Notes under the pieces: model-generated
Told to the model about the DNA's origin: nothing
The model's input: the letters and a program-made list of their open reading frames with translations, nothing else
The model's database searches: none
NCBI RefSeq assembly: GCF_000264455.2
Contig: NC_017958.1
Location: 310,001-374,000 of the forward strand
Length of the DNA: 64,000 nucleotides
From: Tistrella mobilis KA081020-065
Lineage (GTDB): Bacteria; Pseudomonadota; Alphaproteobacteria; Tistrellales; Tistrellaceae
Reading direction: 5' to 3'
In this document: piece by piece, positions 49,672-59,241 of the stretch
Position numbering within the stretch: position 1 is the stretch's first letter
Layout of the letters: every line of letters begins with the position of its first letter
Position numbers and translations under genes: made by a program

Positions 49672-50652
49672 TCAGGCCGCTGCCGGTGCCGCGATGAGCC
49701 CGGCATAGAGGGCGGCATCGATATTGCCGCCCGACAGCACCACGCCGATCCGCCTGCAGCCGGCCAGCCGGCCGGCGGCGGCATCGGCCATGGCGCCGGC
49801 GAGGGCGGCCGCCCCCGCCCCTTCCGCCAGGTTATGGGTGTCGGCGTGACAGGCCCGCACCGCCTCGGCGAGTCCGGCTTCGGAGACGGTCACAAATCGC
49901 GACACGCCGCGACCGATCACCTCCAGCGCCCAGGGGTCGGGCGACCGGCAGGCGATGCCGTCGGCAAAGGTCGTGGCCTGTTCGGTCTCGATCCGCCGGC
50001 CGGCGGCGAAAGACAGCGCATAGGCCGGCGCCCCTTCCGCCACCACGCCCACGATCTCGGTCGCAAGCCCCAGCGCATCGCGGGCGCGCACCGCGCCGCA
50101 TATGCCCGAACCCATGCCCACCGCCACATACAGCCGGTCCAGCGCCGGCGCGGCGGTCAGGAATTCCAGCGACTGAGTGGCGGTGCCGTCGGCGATGTCG
50201 GGAGAGATCGCCGGCACCATCACCGCCCGTCCGCCCGCGGCCTCGACCATCGCCGCGGCATGGTCGCGCGCCGCCTGATAGTCGGCGCCACCCTCCACCA
50301 CCTCGGCGCCCAGCGCGCGCATGGCGGCATTCTTCCCGGTGCTGTTGCCGCGCGGCACCACGATGGTCGCGGCGATGCCGTGGCGCCGGGCGGCGAAGGC
50401 GACCGCCTGGCCGTGATTGCCGCGGGTGGCGGCGATCAGATGCCGGACCTCGGGCCGCGCCCGCAGCAGGCGGGTGACGTGGACGATGCCGCCGCGCAGC
50501 TTGAAGGCACCGATCGGGGTGTGGTTGTCATGCTTCATCCAGGTCTCGACCGCCAGCCGCCGGGACAGCAGCGGCCAGGCGATCTGTGGCGTGGGCGCCA
50601 TCGCCTCCCCCACGATCCGGCGGGCATCCTCCAATGCGGCATTGATCGTCAT
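49672..50652 (-). CDS. Threonine/serine dehydratase-like PLP enzyme
   Basis: A 326-residue fold-type II PLP enzyme. The PLP lysine is Lys51 in IGAFKLRGG, the phosphate-binding loop is in VAVGMGSGICGAV, and RGNHGQAVAFAARRHGI is the substrate-binding segment. Such enzymes deaminate threonine, serine or 3-hydroxyaspartate. No regulatory ACT domain is present. It is divergent from a MocR regulator with paired operator copies, so it is probably inducible catabolic rather than the biosynthetic IlvA. Confidence 0.88.
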   Translation of the reverse strand: MTINAALEDARRIVGEAMAPTPQIAWPLLSRRLAVETWMKHDNHTPIGAFKLRGGIVHVTRLLRARPEVRHLIAATRGNHGQAVAFAARRHGIAATIVVPRGNSTGKNAAMRALGAEVVEGGADYQAARDHAAAMVEAAGGRAVMVPAISPDIADGTATQSLEFLTAAPALDRLYVAVGMGSGICGAVRARDALGLATEIVGVVAEGAPAYALSFAAGRRIETEQATTFADGIACRSPDPWALEVIGRGVSRFVTVSEAGLAEAVRACHADTHNLAEGAGAAALAGAMADAAAGRLAGCRRIGVVLSGGNIDAALYAGLIAAPAAA

Positions 50653-50671
50653 CCCGGCGTCTCCCCTGCAC

Positions 50672-50690
50672 GATCGTCCTAAGGACAATC
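50672..50690. promoter_or_regulatory. MocR operator copy 1
   Basis: The palindromic core GTCCT-A-AGGAC lies in the element GATCGTCCTAAGGACAATC, 20 bases before the dehydratase start. A second, near-identical element lies 106 bases away at 50778. Confidence 0.55.
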
Positions 50691-50777
50691 TTTGAATTCA
50701 CTTCGTCAGCTCAGATGGTTGTATCGTTCCGACGTCATCTTCAGGACACGCCTTCACCGGCCGCCGGTCAACGGCGC

Positions 50778-50796
50778 GATTGTCCTGAGGGCAAAT
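50778..50796. promoter_or_regulatory. MocR operator copy 2
   Basis: GATTGTCCTGAGGGCAAAT repeats the element at 50672 in the same orientation with a few changes, 25 bases before the MocR start. The 106-base spacing is about ten helical turns. Binding is inferred. Confidence 0.5.
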
Positions 50797-50820
50797 TTCA
50801 CGGCAAGGGGACGTGCAATC

Positions 50821-52302
50821 ATGGACGCGCTGCACGAGGGCTGGCGGCAGGCGGTGGAGGCCGCGCGCGGCGGCGCGGTCTATCGCGCACTCGCCGATGC
50901 GATCGCCGCCGATATCGCCGCCGGCCGCCTTGCCCCCGGGGCCGCCCTGCCGCCGCAGCGCCGCCTGGCCTGGGGGCTCGGCGTCGCCATCGCCACCGTC
51001 ACCCGTGCCTATGACGAGCTGTCGGCCCGCGGGCTGGTGACGGCAGAGGTCGGCCGCGGCACCCGGGTCGGCCGGCGGCGCCGCGCCGATGACGGGGTGA
51101 TCGCCCCGCGGGAGGCCGCACGCCCGCGGCGGCGGCGCGAGACATCCGCCGAGGCCGAGGACGAGACCGCGCTGATCGACCTTTCCCTGGCCCAGCCCGC
51201 CGATCCGGCAGCGGCGGCCGCCCTCTCCCGCACGCTTGCCGCCCTGGCGGCCGCCCCCCAGGCGGCGGAGCTGCTGGCCTATCAGCCGGCACGCGGCGCC
51301 GCTCGCCACCGTGCAGCCGGGGCAGCCTGGCTCGGCCGGGCCGGCTGGTCGCCCGATCCGGCGCGGGTAACGGTCACCGCCGGCGCCCAGCATGCGCTGG
51401 TGGTGGCGCTGGCCGCCATCGCCGCACCGGGAGAGGCGGTGGCGGTCGAAGGCCTCGCCAACCCGTCGATCCTGGCCGCGGCCCGCTTCCGCGGCATCCG
51501 CCTGAAGCCCCTGCCGATCGACGCCGAGGGCGCCGACCCCGCCGCACTGGACCGGCTGGCCGCCGAGGACGGCCGGCTGCGCGGCGCCATTCTCTCCCCT
51601 TCTCTGCACAACCCGACCGGCGCCAGCATGGGCCCCGCCCGCCGGGCCGATCTCGCCCATGTGATCGCGCGTCGCGGTCTGTTCCTGATCGAGGACGATG
51701 TTCACGCCCCCCTTGCCCCCCCAGCCGCCCTGCCGGCGCCGGTCGCGGCGCTCTGCCCCGATCAGGTGCTGCTGGTCGGCAGCCCGTCCAAGGTGCTGGG
51801 GCCGGGGCTCAGGGTCGGCTGGCTGGCGGCACCGGCCGCCCTCGACGACCGCATCGCCGCCGCTCTCTGGGCCTCGGCCTGGATGGCGCCGCCGCTCGGC
51901 GCCGAAATCGTCACCCGCTGGATCGACGACGGCACGGCCGAAACCCTCGCCACCGCGGCGCGCGCGGCCAATCTGCGCCGCCGCACCCTGCTCGACCAGC
52001 GCCTGCCCGGGCTGGACCTGACGCTTGCCCCGGCCTGCGCCCATGCCTGGATCGGTCTTGGGCCCGACCGGGGCCATGATCGTGTCTGGGATCCGGACCG
52101 CTTCGCCGAAGCCGCCGAAGCCGCCGGTGTGCGCGTCGCTCCGGCCCGGGCCTTCACCGTGCCGCCGGTCCCCGTCCCCGCCGCCGCCCGCCTGTCGCTG
52201 GCCGCCGCCCCCGACGACGCCGTGTTCCTGAAGGCGCTGGACCGCCTGGCCCGGCTGCTCGACCCGCGGGCAGCGCCGTCATCGCTTCGCCCGATCGCGT
52301 AA
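50821..52302 (+). CDS. MocR-type regulator (GntR HTH fused to aminotransferase fold)
   Basis: A 493-residue regulator. Residues 10-85 form a GntR-like winged helix (VYRALADAIAADIAAGRLAP, LPPQRRLAWGLGVAIATVTR, AYDELSARGLVTAEVGRGTR). Residues 110-480 form a class I aminotransferase-like PLP domain with HNPTGASM and the PLP lysine at about Lys324 in VGSPSKVLGPG. This is the MocR/PdxR architecture. It is divergent from the threonine/serine dehydratase gene and probably controls it, perhaps sensing an amino acid-PLP adduct. ATG 50821 starts the HTH naturally. Confidence 0.9.
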   Translation: MDALHEGWRQAVEAARGGAVYRALADAIAADIAAGRLAPGAALPPQRRLAWGLGVAIATVTRAYDELSARGLVTAEVGRGTRVGRRRRADDGVIAPREAARPRRRRETSAEAEDETALIDLSLAQPADPAAAAALSRTLAALAAAPQAAELLAYQPARGAARHRAAGAAWLGRAGWSPDPARVTVTAGAQHALVVALAAIAAPGEAVAVEGLANPSILAAARFRGIRLKPLPIDAEGADPAALDRLAAEDGRLRGAILSPSLHNPTGASMGPARRADLAHVIARRGLFLIEDDVHAPLAPPAALPAPVAALCPDQVLLVGSPSKVLGPGLRVGWLAAPAALDDRIAAALWASAWMAPPLGAEIVTRWIDDGTAETLATAARAANLRRRTLLDQRLPGLDLTLAPACAHAWIGLGPDRGHDRVWDPDRFAEAAEAAGVRVAPARAFTVPPVPVPAAARLSLAAAPDDAVFLKALDRLARLLDPRAAPSSLRPIA

Positions 52303-52444
52303 AACGTCTCATAAATTAAAGGTTGCAAATATCGTCTGTTAATCCTGTTATTGATTAGTCATACTTCTTGCACAGTACCCCGCCGGAAGCAACCACCGCC
52401 CGCCGCCACCGGGCCGGGCGCCCGTTCCAGGAGGTATGCCCCCC
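52303..52444 (+). promoter_or_regulatory. Promoter region of the lactate permease gene
   Basis: An AT-rich gap with a plausible sigma-70 promoter TTGCAA (52323-52328), 17-base spacer, TGTTAT (52346-52351). It ends in an AGGAGGT site that fits the GTG at 52445 (ten bases away) and lies too close to the ATG at 52436, so it decides the start. Confidence 0.5.
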
Positions 52445-54148
52445 GTGCCCACCGAAACCTCCGGGCTGATGGCCCTGCTGGCCTTCCTGCCGATCCTCGT
52501 CGCCGGCATCCTGCTGATCGGCCTGCGCTGGCCGGCGGCGCGTGCCATGCCGATCGTCTATCTGCTCACCGTCGCCATCGCCCTGGGCGTCTGGGGGATG
52601 AGCGGCAACCGCGTGCTCGCCTCCACCCTTCAGGGGTTGATCCAGACCGCCGGCCTGCTCTGGATCATCTTCGGCGCCATCCTGCTGCTCAACACGCTGA
52701 AGCATTCGGGCGGCATCGCCGCGATCCGATCGGGCTTCACCGCGATCAGCCCCGACCGCCGGGTGCAGGTGATCCTGATCGCCTGGCTGTTCGGCTCGTT
52801 CATCGAAGGCGCCTCGGGCTTCGGCACGCCGGCCGCGGTCGCGGCCCCCCTGATGGTGGCGGTGGGCTTCCCGGCCGCGGCGGCCGTCGTCTTCGGCATG
52901 ATGATCCAGTCGACCCCGGTCTCGTTCGGCGCCGTCGGCACGCCGCTGATCGTGGGCGTGCAAACCGGGCTCGACCGGGCGGCGCTGTCGGCGACGCTCA
53001 CTGCCCAGGGATCGTCCTGGGACGCGTTTTTCGGCCTGATCACCTCGGAAGTGGCCATCATCCATGCGATCTGCGGCACGCTGATGCCGCTGTTCCTGAT
53101 CATGGTCATGACCCGCTTCTTCGGCCGCAACCGGTCCTGGACCGAGGGGCTGTCGATCCTGCCCTTCGCGATCTTCGCAGCCTTCGCCTTCACCCTCCCC
53201 TATGTTGCGGCGGGCATGTTCCTCGGCGCCGAATTCCCGTCGCTGATGGGCGGGTTGATCGGGCTCGCCATCGTCACCGCCGCCGCCCGCGCGGGCTTCC
53301 TGGTCCCCCGCGACCGCTGGGATTTCGCCCCGCCGTCGGAATGGCCGGCCGGCTGGATGGGGCGGGTGGAAATCCGGCTCGATCAGCTGACGGCCCGCCG
53401 CATTCCGGTGGCGCTGGCCTGGGCGCCCTATGTGCTGCTCGCCGTGATCCTGGTGGTCAGCCGCACGGTGCCGGCTGTCGGCGACGCGCTCAGATCCGTC
53501 ACCTTCCGGGCCACCAACATCCTGGGTGAGACCGGCATCGGCGGCGATTTCGCCCTGCTCTATCTGCCGGGCGGCATTCTGGTCATCGTCTGCCTGGTCA
53601 CGCTGCTGCTCCACCGCATGAAGCCGGCCGCCTTCGGCCGGGCGGTCGGCGAAAGCGCCGGCACGCTGGTCGGCGCCGGTTTCGTGCTGATCTTCACCGT
53701 GCCGATGGTGCGGGTGATGATCAATTCCGGCGTCAATGCCGAAGGGCTCGCCAGCATGCCGGTGATGATGGCCCGCGCCGTGGCAGACGGCGTCGGTCAT
53801 GTCTACCCCCTCTTCGCCCCCACGGTCGGCGCGCTCGGCGCCTTCCTGGCGGGATCGAACACCGTCTCCAATCTGATGCTCAGCCAGTTCCAGTTCAGCG
53901 TCGCCGAACTGCTGGGCCTCTCGGGCGCGCTCATGGTGGCCGGCCAGTCGGTAGGGGCCGCCGCCGGCAACATGATCGCCATCCACAATGTCGTCGCCGC
54001 CTCGGCGACCGTCGGCCTGCTCGGCCGCGAGGGCTCGACGCTCCGCATCACCATCCTGCCGACGATCTATTACGTGCTGCTCGCCGGAACCCTGCTGCTG
54101 ATCGGGTTCCACGTGCTCGGCCTCGGTGATCCGCTCACCCCGGCCTGA
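52445..54148 (+). CDS. lldP: L-lactate permease (LctP family)
   Basis: A 567-residue secondary transporter with about 13 membrane helices. Family motifs include [50 protein letters not shown] and a final [20 protein letters not shown]. It imports lactate or glycolate with protons. The start is GTG 52445 on RBS spacing. No lactate dehydrogenase gene is adjacent, so substrate rests on family only. Confidence 0.88.
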   Translation: MPTETSGLMALLAFLPILVAGILLIGLRWPAARAMPIVYLLTVAIALGVWGMSGNRVLASTLQGLIQTAGLLWIIFGAILLLNTLKHSGGIAAIRSGFTAISPDRRVQVILIAWLFGSFIEGASGFGTPAAVAAPLMVAVGFPAAAAVVFGMMIQSTPVSFGAVGTPLIVGVQTGLDRAALSATLTAQGSSWDAFFGLITSEVAIIHAICGTLMPLFLIMVMTRFFGRNRSWTEGLSILPFAIFAAFAFTLPYVAAGMFLGAEFPSLMGGLIGLAIVTAAARAGFLVPRDRWDFAPPSEWPAGWMGRVEIRLDQLTARRIPVALAWAPYVLLAVILVVSRTVPAVGDALRSVTFRATNILGETGIGGDFALLYLPGGILVIVCLVTLLLHRMKPAAFGRAVGESAGTLVGAGFVLIFTVPMVRVMINSGVNAEGLASMPVMMARAVADGVGHVYPLFAPTVGALGAFLAGSNTVSNLMLSQFQFSVAELLGLSGALMVAGQSVGAAAGNMIAIHNVVAASATVGLLGREGSTLRITILPTIYYVLLAGTLLLIGFHVLGLGDPLTPA

Positions 54149-54151
54149 TCA

Positions 54152-54186
54152 CCATGTGGCGGGGGCGTTGCGCCCCCGCCACATGG
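54152..54186. terminator. Strong terminator hairpin between lldP and arsR
   Basis: A perfect 16-bp stem CCATGTGGCGGGGGCG / CGCCCCCGCCACATGG with a three-base loop begins three bases after the permease stop. No U-tract, but the stem is exceptionally stable. Confidence 0.7.
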
Positions 54187-54187
54187 C

Positions 54188-54221
54188 TTGACGTCTTCTA
54201 TATTTTGAATATTCTAGAATT
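54188..54221 (+). promoter_or_regulatory. arsR promoter with overlapping operator
   Basis: TTGACG (54188-54193) and TATTCT (54210-54215), 16-base spacer. The palindromes GAATATTC (54207-54214) and ATTCTAGAAT (54211-54220) overlap the -10 and end right before the arsR ATG at 54222. They fit binding by an ArsR dimer. Predicted transcription would begin at or next to the ATG. Confidence 0.6.
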
Positions 54222-54560
54222 ATGAAAAAAACAGAGGTCATCACCGCCCTGGCGGCGCTCGCCCACGAGGCGCGGCTCGACACGTTCCGCCTGCTGGTCC
54301 AGGCGGGGCCAGGGGGGTTGCCCGCGGGCCAGATCGCCCAGGCGATCGGTCTTGCCGCCCCCACCGCCTCGTTTCATCTGGCCCAGCTGAAACAGGCGGG
54401 GCTGGTCACCTGCCGGCGGGAAAGCCGCTCGCTGATCTATTCTGCCGCCTTCGACCGGATGACCGGACTGATCGGCTTCCTGACCGAAAACTGCTGCGGC
54501 GGCAACCCGGCCGCCTGCGGCCTGCCGCACCCGGGGGCTGGGACGCCCCCATATGCCTGA
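54222..54560 (+). CDS. arsR: ArsR-family metalloregulator
   Basis: A 112-residue winged-helix repressor: [60 protein letters not shown] cysteine pair in [12 protein letters not shown] near the C-terminus probably binds As(III), which is the arrangement of the C-terminal-cysteine ArsR type. There is no Shine-Dalgarno before the ATG. It heads arsR-acr3-arsH, eight bases before acr3. Confidence 0.9.
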   Translation: MKKTEVITALAALAHEARLDTFRLLVQAGPGGLPAGQIAQAIGLAAPTASFHLAQLKQAGLVTCRRESRSLIYSAAFDRMTGLIGFLTENCCGGNPAACGLPHPGAGTPPYA

Positions 54561-54568
54561 GGCACTGC

Positions 54569-55630
54569 ATGCCTGAAACCGGCCGCCTCTCCTTTCTCGA
54601 CCGCTGGCTCACCCTCTGGATCTTCGCGGCCATGGCCGCAGGCATCGCCCTCGGCCATCTGCTGCCCGGCCTGCCGGCTGCGCTCGACCGGCTGACCGTC
54701 GGCACCACCAATCTGCCGATCGCGATCGGGCTGATCCTGATGATGTACCCGCCGCTCGCGCGGGTGCGTTACGAAGACCTGCCCAAGGTCTTTGCCGACC
54801 GGCCGGTCCTGCTGCTGTCGCTGGTCCAGAACTGGCTGATCGGCCCGGTGCTGATGTTCACGCTGGCCGTGATCTTCCTGCACGATCAGCCGGGCTACAT
54901 GACCGGGGTGATCCTGATCGGCCTTGCCCGCTGCATCGCCATGGTCCTGGTCTGGAACCGGCTGGCCGGCGGCGACGGCCAGTATGTTGCCGGGCTGGTC
55001 GCCTTCAACGCCATCTTCCAGCTGCTGTTCTTCGGCCTCTATGCCTGGCTGTTCCTGACCGTGCTGCCGCCGCTCCTCGGGCTCGACGGGGTGGTGATCG
55101 AGGTCGGCTTCACGACGGTCGCCGAAGCCGTCACGATCTATCTGGGCATTCCGTTCCTGGCCGGCTTCCTCACCCGACGGATCCTGATCGCGACCCGCGG
55201 CCCCGACTGGTACGAGAGCCGCTTCCTGCCCCGGATCGGGCCCGTGACGCTGGCCGCCCTGCTCTTCACCATCATCGCCATGTTCGCGCTGAAAGGCGGC
55301 GACGTGGTCCGGCTGCCGCTCGATGCGCTGCGCATCGCCCTGCCGCTGGTGATCTATTTCGTGGTGATGTTCGCGGTCTCTTTCGTCATGGGCCGCCGGA
55401 TCGGGGCCGACCATCCGCGCACCACCGCCATCGCCTTCACCGCCGCCGGCAACAATTTCGAGCTGGCGATCGCGGTTGCGATCGCCGCCTTCGGCCTCGC
55501 CTCCCCTGCTGCCTTCGCAGCCGTGATCGGGCCGCTGGTCGAAGTGCCGGTGCTGATCCTGCTGGTCCAGGCCGCCCGCCGCGCCGCGCGCTTCTGGACC
55601 ACCCCAACCCCAGGACCCGCCCGCCGATGA
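54569..55630 (+). CDS. acr3: ACR3-family arsenite efflux transporter
   Basis: A 353-residue transporter with ten membrane helices of the BASS/ACR3 type. [20 protein letters not shown], the conserved cysteine in [13 protein letters not shown] (thiolate needed for arsenite) and [20 protein letters not shown] are family signatures. It exports arsenite from the cytoplasm. Overlaps arsH start by ATGA. Confidence 0.93.
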   Translation: MPETGRLSFLDRWLTLWIFAAMAAGIALGHLLPGLPAALDRLTVGTTNLPIAIGLILMMYPPLARVRYEDLPKVFADRPVLLLSLVQNWLIGPVLMFTLAVIFLHDQPGYMTGVILIGLARCIAMVLVWNRLAGGDGQYVAGLVAFNAIFQLLFFGLYAWLFLTVLPPLLGLDGVVIEVGFTTVAEAVTIYLGIPFLAGFLTRRILIATRGPDWYESRFLPRIGPVTLAALLFTIIAMFALKGGDVVRLPLDALRIALPLVIYFVVMFAVSFVMGRRIGADHPRTTAIAFTAAGNNFELAIAVAIAAFGLASPAAFAAVIGPLVEVPVLILLVQAARRAARFWTTPTPGPARR

Positions 55631-56391
55631 CCACGATCACCCGCCTGCGGCCGCTCCCGGACCCGCATCATCTGCCGGCGCTCGATCCGCACTATGTGAT
55701 CCCCGACCCCGCCGCCGGGCTGGCGCCGGGCGGGCCCGATCACAAGCCCAGGATCCTGCTGCTCTACGGCTCGCTACGCGACCGCTCCTTCTCGCGCCTG
55801 GCCGTCGAAGAGGCGGCCCGGCTGCTGGAGGCCTTCGGGGCCGAGACCCGGATCTTCGATCCGCACGACCTGCCCCTGCCCGACCAGGTGCCGGGGGATG
55901 ACCACCCCGCCGTGCATGACCTCCGCGCCCTGTCGCTCTGGTCCGAGGGGCAGGTCTGGTGCAGCCCGGAACGCCATGGCCAGATCACCGGCATCATGAA
56001 GGCGCAGATCGATCATCTTCCCCTGCAGATGAAGGGCCTGCGCCCCACCCAGGGGCGGACGCTCGCGGTGATGCAGGTCTCGGGCGGCTCGCAGAGCTTC
56101 AATGCGGTCAACACGCTGCGTCTGCTCGGCCGCTGGATGCGGATGTTCACCATCCCCAATCAGTCGAGCGTCGCGAAAGCCTGGCAGGAATTCGACGAGG
56201 TCGGCCGCATGCGACCGTCTGCGTATTACGACCGGATCGTCGACGTGATGGAGGAACTGGTCCGCTTCACCATCCTGCTCCGCCCTCATGCGGGCCAGCT
56301 GGTCGATCGCTATTCCGAACGGCGCGAGGCCGGGCAGCAGGCCGGCGCCACGGCCGAACTGGTGGCGAAGTCGATCGGGACCGGCCGTTGA
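55627..56391 (+). CDS. arsH: ArsH NADPH-dependent FMN reductase
   Basis: A 254-residue flavoprotein. [20 protein letters not shown] carries the flavin phosphate loop, and [40 protein letters not shown] and [20 protein letters not shown] are typical ArsH sequences. It oxidises trivalent methyl- and aryl-arsenicals or reduces quinones. It is coupled to acr3. No arsC arsenate reductase is in the operon. Confidence 0.93.
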   Translation: MTTITRLRPLPDPHHLPALDPHYVIPDPAAGLAPGGPDHKPRILLLYGSLRDRSFSRLAVEEAARLLEAFGAETRIFDPHDLPLPDQVPGDDHPAVHDLRALSLWSEGQVWCSPERHGQITGIMKAQIDHLPLQMKGLRPTQGRTLAVMQVSGGSQSFNAVNTLRLLGRWMRMFTIPNQSSVAKAWQEFDEVGRMRPSAYYDRIVDVMEELVRFTILLRPHAGQLVDRYSERREAGQQAGATAELVAKSIGTGR

Positions 56392-56488
56392 TCGCGGCAC
56401 ACGCGCACCAGGGCTGACGCCTTCGGCCCAAGCTGGCATGATGGCGGGCCTGCACTCTCTCCGCCGACGGCGGTTGCCGCCGACGGCC

Positions 56489-58312
56489 ATGAAAGCCGGA
56501 CCCGCCATGCTCGCCCGCCTCCGCCGATCCGCCGCCGCCGGGATTGCGGCGGCCCTGCTCGCCTCGGTTCTGACCGGTCCCGCGCTGGCCCAGACCACGG
56601 CCGGCCCGTCGATGACCGATGGTCGTGCAGCGCCGGAAGCGGCGACCGGCCGCGCCGCAAGCCGTGGCCCGGTCGCCACCCGGCAGATGATGGTGGTCGC
56701 CGCCCATCCGCTCGCGGTCGATGCCGGGCGGGCGGTGCTGGAAGACGGCGGCAGCGCCGCCGATGCCGCAATCACCGTGCAGCTGATGCTGGGCCTGCTG
56801 GAACCACAGTCGAGCGGCCTCGGCGGCGGTGCCTTCGTGCTCTACCATGCCGCCGCCGCGGGCCGGCTGACCACGCTGGATGCGCGCGAGACCGCCCCCA
56901 CCGCGGCGGGCCCCGACCTTTTCCTCACCCCCGACGGCAGCCCGATGGGCTTCCGCGACGCCGTGCCCGGCGGCCGGTCGGTGGGGGTGCCGGGGGTGCC
57001 GGCATTGATCTTCGCGCTGCATGAGCGCTGGGGCCGGCTGCCGCTGGAGCGGCTGTTCCAGCCTGCGATCGCGCTCGCAGAGGCCGGGGTGCCGGTCTCG
57101 CCGCGCCTGGCGGGGCTTCTCGCCGACCCCCGCGCCTCGGCCTCGCTCCGCAAGGATCCGCGGGCCATGGCGCATTTCATGCCGGGGGGCCAGCCGCCCG
57201 CTCCGGGCACGCTGCTACCCAACCCCGATTATGCCGACACGCTCCGCGCCCTGCTGAAGGATGGCGTCGCCGCCTTCTATGCCGGGCCGATCGGCGCCGA
57301 TCTGGTCGCGGCCGCCGCCGCGCGCGCCGACAATCCCGGCCGGATCGCCGAGGCCGATCTTGCCGCCTATCGGGTGGTGGAGCGGCCCCCGGTCTGCGTG
57401 CCCTATCATGCCCATGACGTCTGCGGCATGGGCCCGCCCTCGTCGGGCGGGCTCGCGATCGGCCAGATCATGGGGCTTCTGGACCGCCATCCCCTCGATC
57501 CGAAACAGAGCCCGCTGGCGCTGACCAACATCCATCTGCTGGCGGAGGCATCAAAGCTCGCCTTCGCCGATCGCGACCGCTGGGTGGCCGATCCCGACCA
57601 TGTGCCGGTGCCCGTGGCCGGGCTCGTCAACCCGGTCTATCTCGACACCCGGGCGCGCACCATCGAGCCGGGCAAAGCCCTGCCGGTGCCGGCCCCGGCC
57701 GGCCTGCCGCCGGGGGCCCAGACCCTGGCGCTGGCAGCCGATCCCGGCCGGCACGAGAACGGCACCTCGCATCTGTCGATCGTCGATGCCGCGGGCGATG
57801 TCGTCTCCATGACCACCAGCGTCGAGGGCGCCTTCGGCTCGGGCGTGTTCGTGCGCGGCTTCCTGCTCAACAACCAGCTGACCGATTTCTCCTTCCGGCC
57901 CGAGATCGACGGCCGGCCGGTGATCAACCGGGTGGAGCCGGGCAAGCGGCCACGCAGTTCCATGGCGCCCACCATCGTCTACGGCCCCGACGACCTGCCG
58001 GCGATCGTCGCCGGCTCTCCCGGCGGCAGCCGGATCATCGGCTATGTCGCCCAGGCCCTGACCGCGATGATCGATTTCGACATGGACCCGCAGGCGGCGG
58101 CGGAGCTGCCCCATGTGCTGAACCGCAACGGCCCGACCGAGATCGAAGCCGGCACCGGGGCCGAAGCCCTGATCACCGGCTTCGGCCTTCTGGGCGATCA
58201 GACCGCGACCGCCGAGATGACGAGCGGGCTGAACCTGATCCGGATCCGCCCCGACGGCACGCTGCAGGGCGGCTCCGATCCCAGGCGTGAAGGCATTGCC
58301 GCGGGCCGGTGA
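56489..58312 (+). CDS. ggt: Gamma-glutamyltransferase/glutathione hydrolase
   Basis: A 607-residue periplasmic Ntn hydrolase made as a precursor. The ATG at 56489 starts a signal peptide (about 1-36, ending GPALAQ). The large subunit contains ADAAITVQLMLGLLEPQSSG and LDARETAP; self-cleavage should occur before Thr426 in HENGTSHLSIVD, releasing the small subunit with SMTTSVEGAFGSGVFVRGFL and the oxyanion loop SPGGSRII. It cleaves gamma-glutamyl bonds of glutathione. The alpha/beta hydrolase gene follows after 35 bases. Confidence 0.92.
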   Translation: MKAGPAMLARLRRSAAAGIAAALLASVLTGPALAQTTAGPSMTDGRAAPEAATGRAASRGPVATRQMMVVAAHPLAVDAGRAVLEDGGSAADAAITVQLMLGLLEPQSSGLGGGAFVLYHAAAAGRLTTLDARETAPTAAGPDLFLTPDGSPMGFRDAVPGGRSVGVPGVPALIFALHERWGRLPLERLFQPAIALAEAGVPVSPRLAGLLADPRASASLRKDPRAMAHFMPGGQPPAPGTLLPNPDYADTLRALLKDGVAAFYAGPIGADLVAAAAARADNPGRIAEADLAAYRVVERPPVCVPYHAHDVCGMGPPSSGGLAIGQIMGLLDRHPLDPKQSPLALTNIHLLAEASKLAFADRDRWVADPDHVPVPVAGLVNPVYLDTRARTIEPGKALPVPAPAGLPPGAQTLALAADPGRHENGTSHLSIVDAAGDVVSMTTSVEGAFGSGVFVRGFLLNNQLTDFSFRPEIDGRPVINRVEPGKRPRSSMAPTIVYGPDDLPAIVAGSPGGSRIIGYVAQALTAMIDFDMDPQAAAELPHVLNRNGPTEIEAGTGAEALITGFGLLGDQTATAEMTSGLNLIRIRPDGTLQGGSDPRREGIAAGR

Positions 58313-58347
58313 GCCGCGAGCCGGTGACAGGAAGGAAGATCACGGGC

Positions 58348-59241
58348 ATGGACATGAAGCGCATCCGGGCCGGGCAGCTGGAGATCGCGTATCTGGAGGC
58401 CGGCGCGGCGAGCGGCCCGCCGGTGGTGCTGCTGCACGGTTTTCCCTACGACGTCCACGCCATGACCGAGGCGGGGCGGATGCTCGCCGCCTCCGGCCAT
58501 CGGGTGCTGATCCCCTGGCTGCGCGGCTATGGTCCGACCCGCTTCCTGGACGACGCGACGCCGCGTTCGGGCGAACAGGCGGCGCTGGGGGCCGATCTGC
58601 TGGCCTTCCTGGAGGCGCTCGACCTGCCGCCCGCCGTGCTCGCCGGCTATGACTGGGGCGGGCGCGCCGCCTGCATCGTGGCGGCCCTCCGGCCCGAACG
58701 GGTGCGCGGGCTGGTGAGCGGCGGATCGGGCTACAACATCCAGAACATCGCCGCCGCATCTGCACCGGCAACGCCCGAGGCCGAGCATCGCTGGTGGTAT
58801 CAGTATTATTTCCACGGCGAGCGCGGCCGGGCCGGTCTCACCCGGAACCGCCGCGATCTCTGCCGGCTGCTGTGGAAACTCTGGTCGCCGGACTGGGATT
58901 TCGACGACGCGACCTTTGCCCGAACCGCCGCCGCCTTCGACAACCCCGATTTCGTCGAGGTCGTCCTCCATTCCTATCGCCACCGCTATGCGCTGGTGGC
59001 GGGCGACCCGGCCCATGCGGCGATCGAGCAGCGGCTTGCGGCCCAGCCGCCGATCACAGTGCCCGCGATCGTGCTCCAGGGCGGCAGCGACGGGGTCGAT
59101 CCGCCCGAAGGCCGCGATGGCGACCGCCGGCAGTTTCAGGGTCCCTGGTCTTACGAGGTGCTGCCGGGCATCGGCCACAACATTCCCCAGGAAGCACCCG
59201 CGGCCTTTGCCCGCGCGGTGGCAGAGCTTGCCCGCCGCTGA
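58348..59241 (+). CDS. Alpha/beta hydrolase (epoxide hydrolase/dehalogenase-like)
   Basis: A 297-residue alpha/beta hydrolase with VVLLHGFPYDVHAM (oxyanion loop HGFP), the nucleophile elbow GYDWGGRAA with Asp102 as nucleophile, and the catalytic His in LPGIGHNIPQE. An aspartate nucleophile and a W after it indicate the epoxide hydrolase or haloalkane dehalogenase group rather than esterases. Cap tyrosines could be in WWYQYYFH. The stop overlaps the start of the next gene (TGATG). Confidence 0.85.
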   Translation: MDMKRIRAGQLEIAYLEAGAASGPPVVLLHGFPYDVHAMTEAGRMLAASGHRVLIPWLRGYGPTRFLDDATPRSGEQAALGADLLAFLEALDLPPAVLAGYDWGGRAACIVAALRPERVRGLVSGGSGYNIQNIAAASAPATPEAEHRWWYQYYFHGERGRAGLTRNRRDLCRLLWKLWSPDWDFDDATFARTAAAFDNPDFVEVVLHSYRHRYALVAGDPAHAAIEQRLAAQPPITVPAIVLQGGSDGVDPPEGRDGDRRQFQGPWSYEVLPGIGHNIPQEAPAAFARAVAELARR

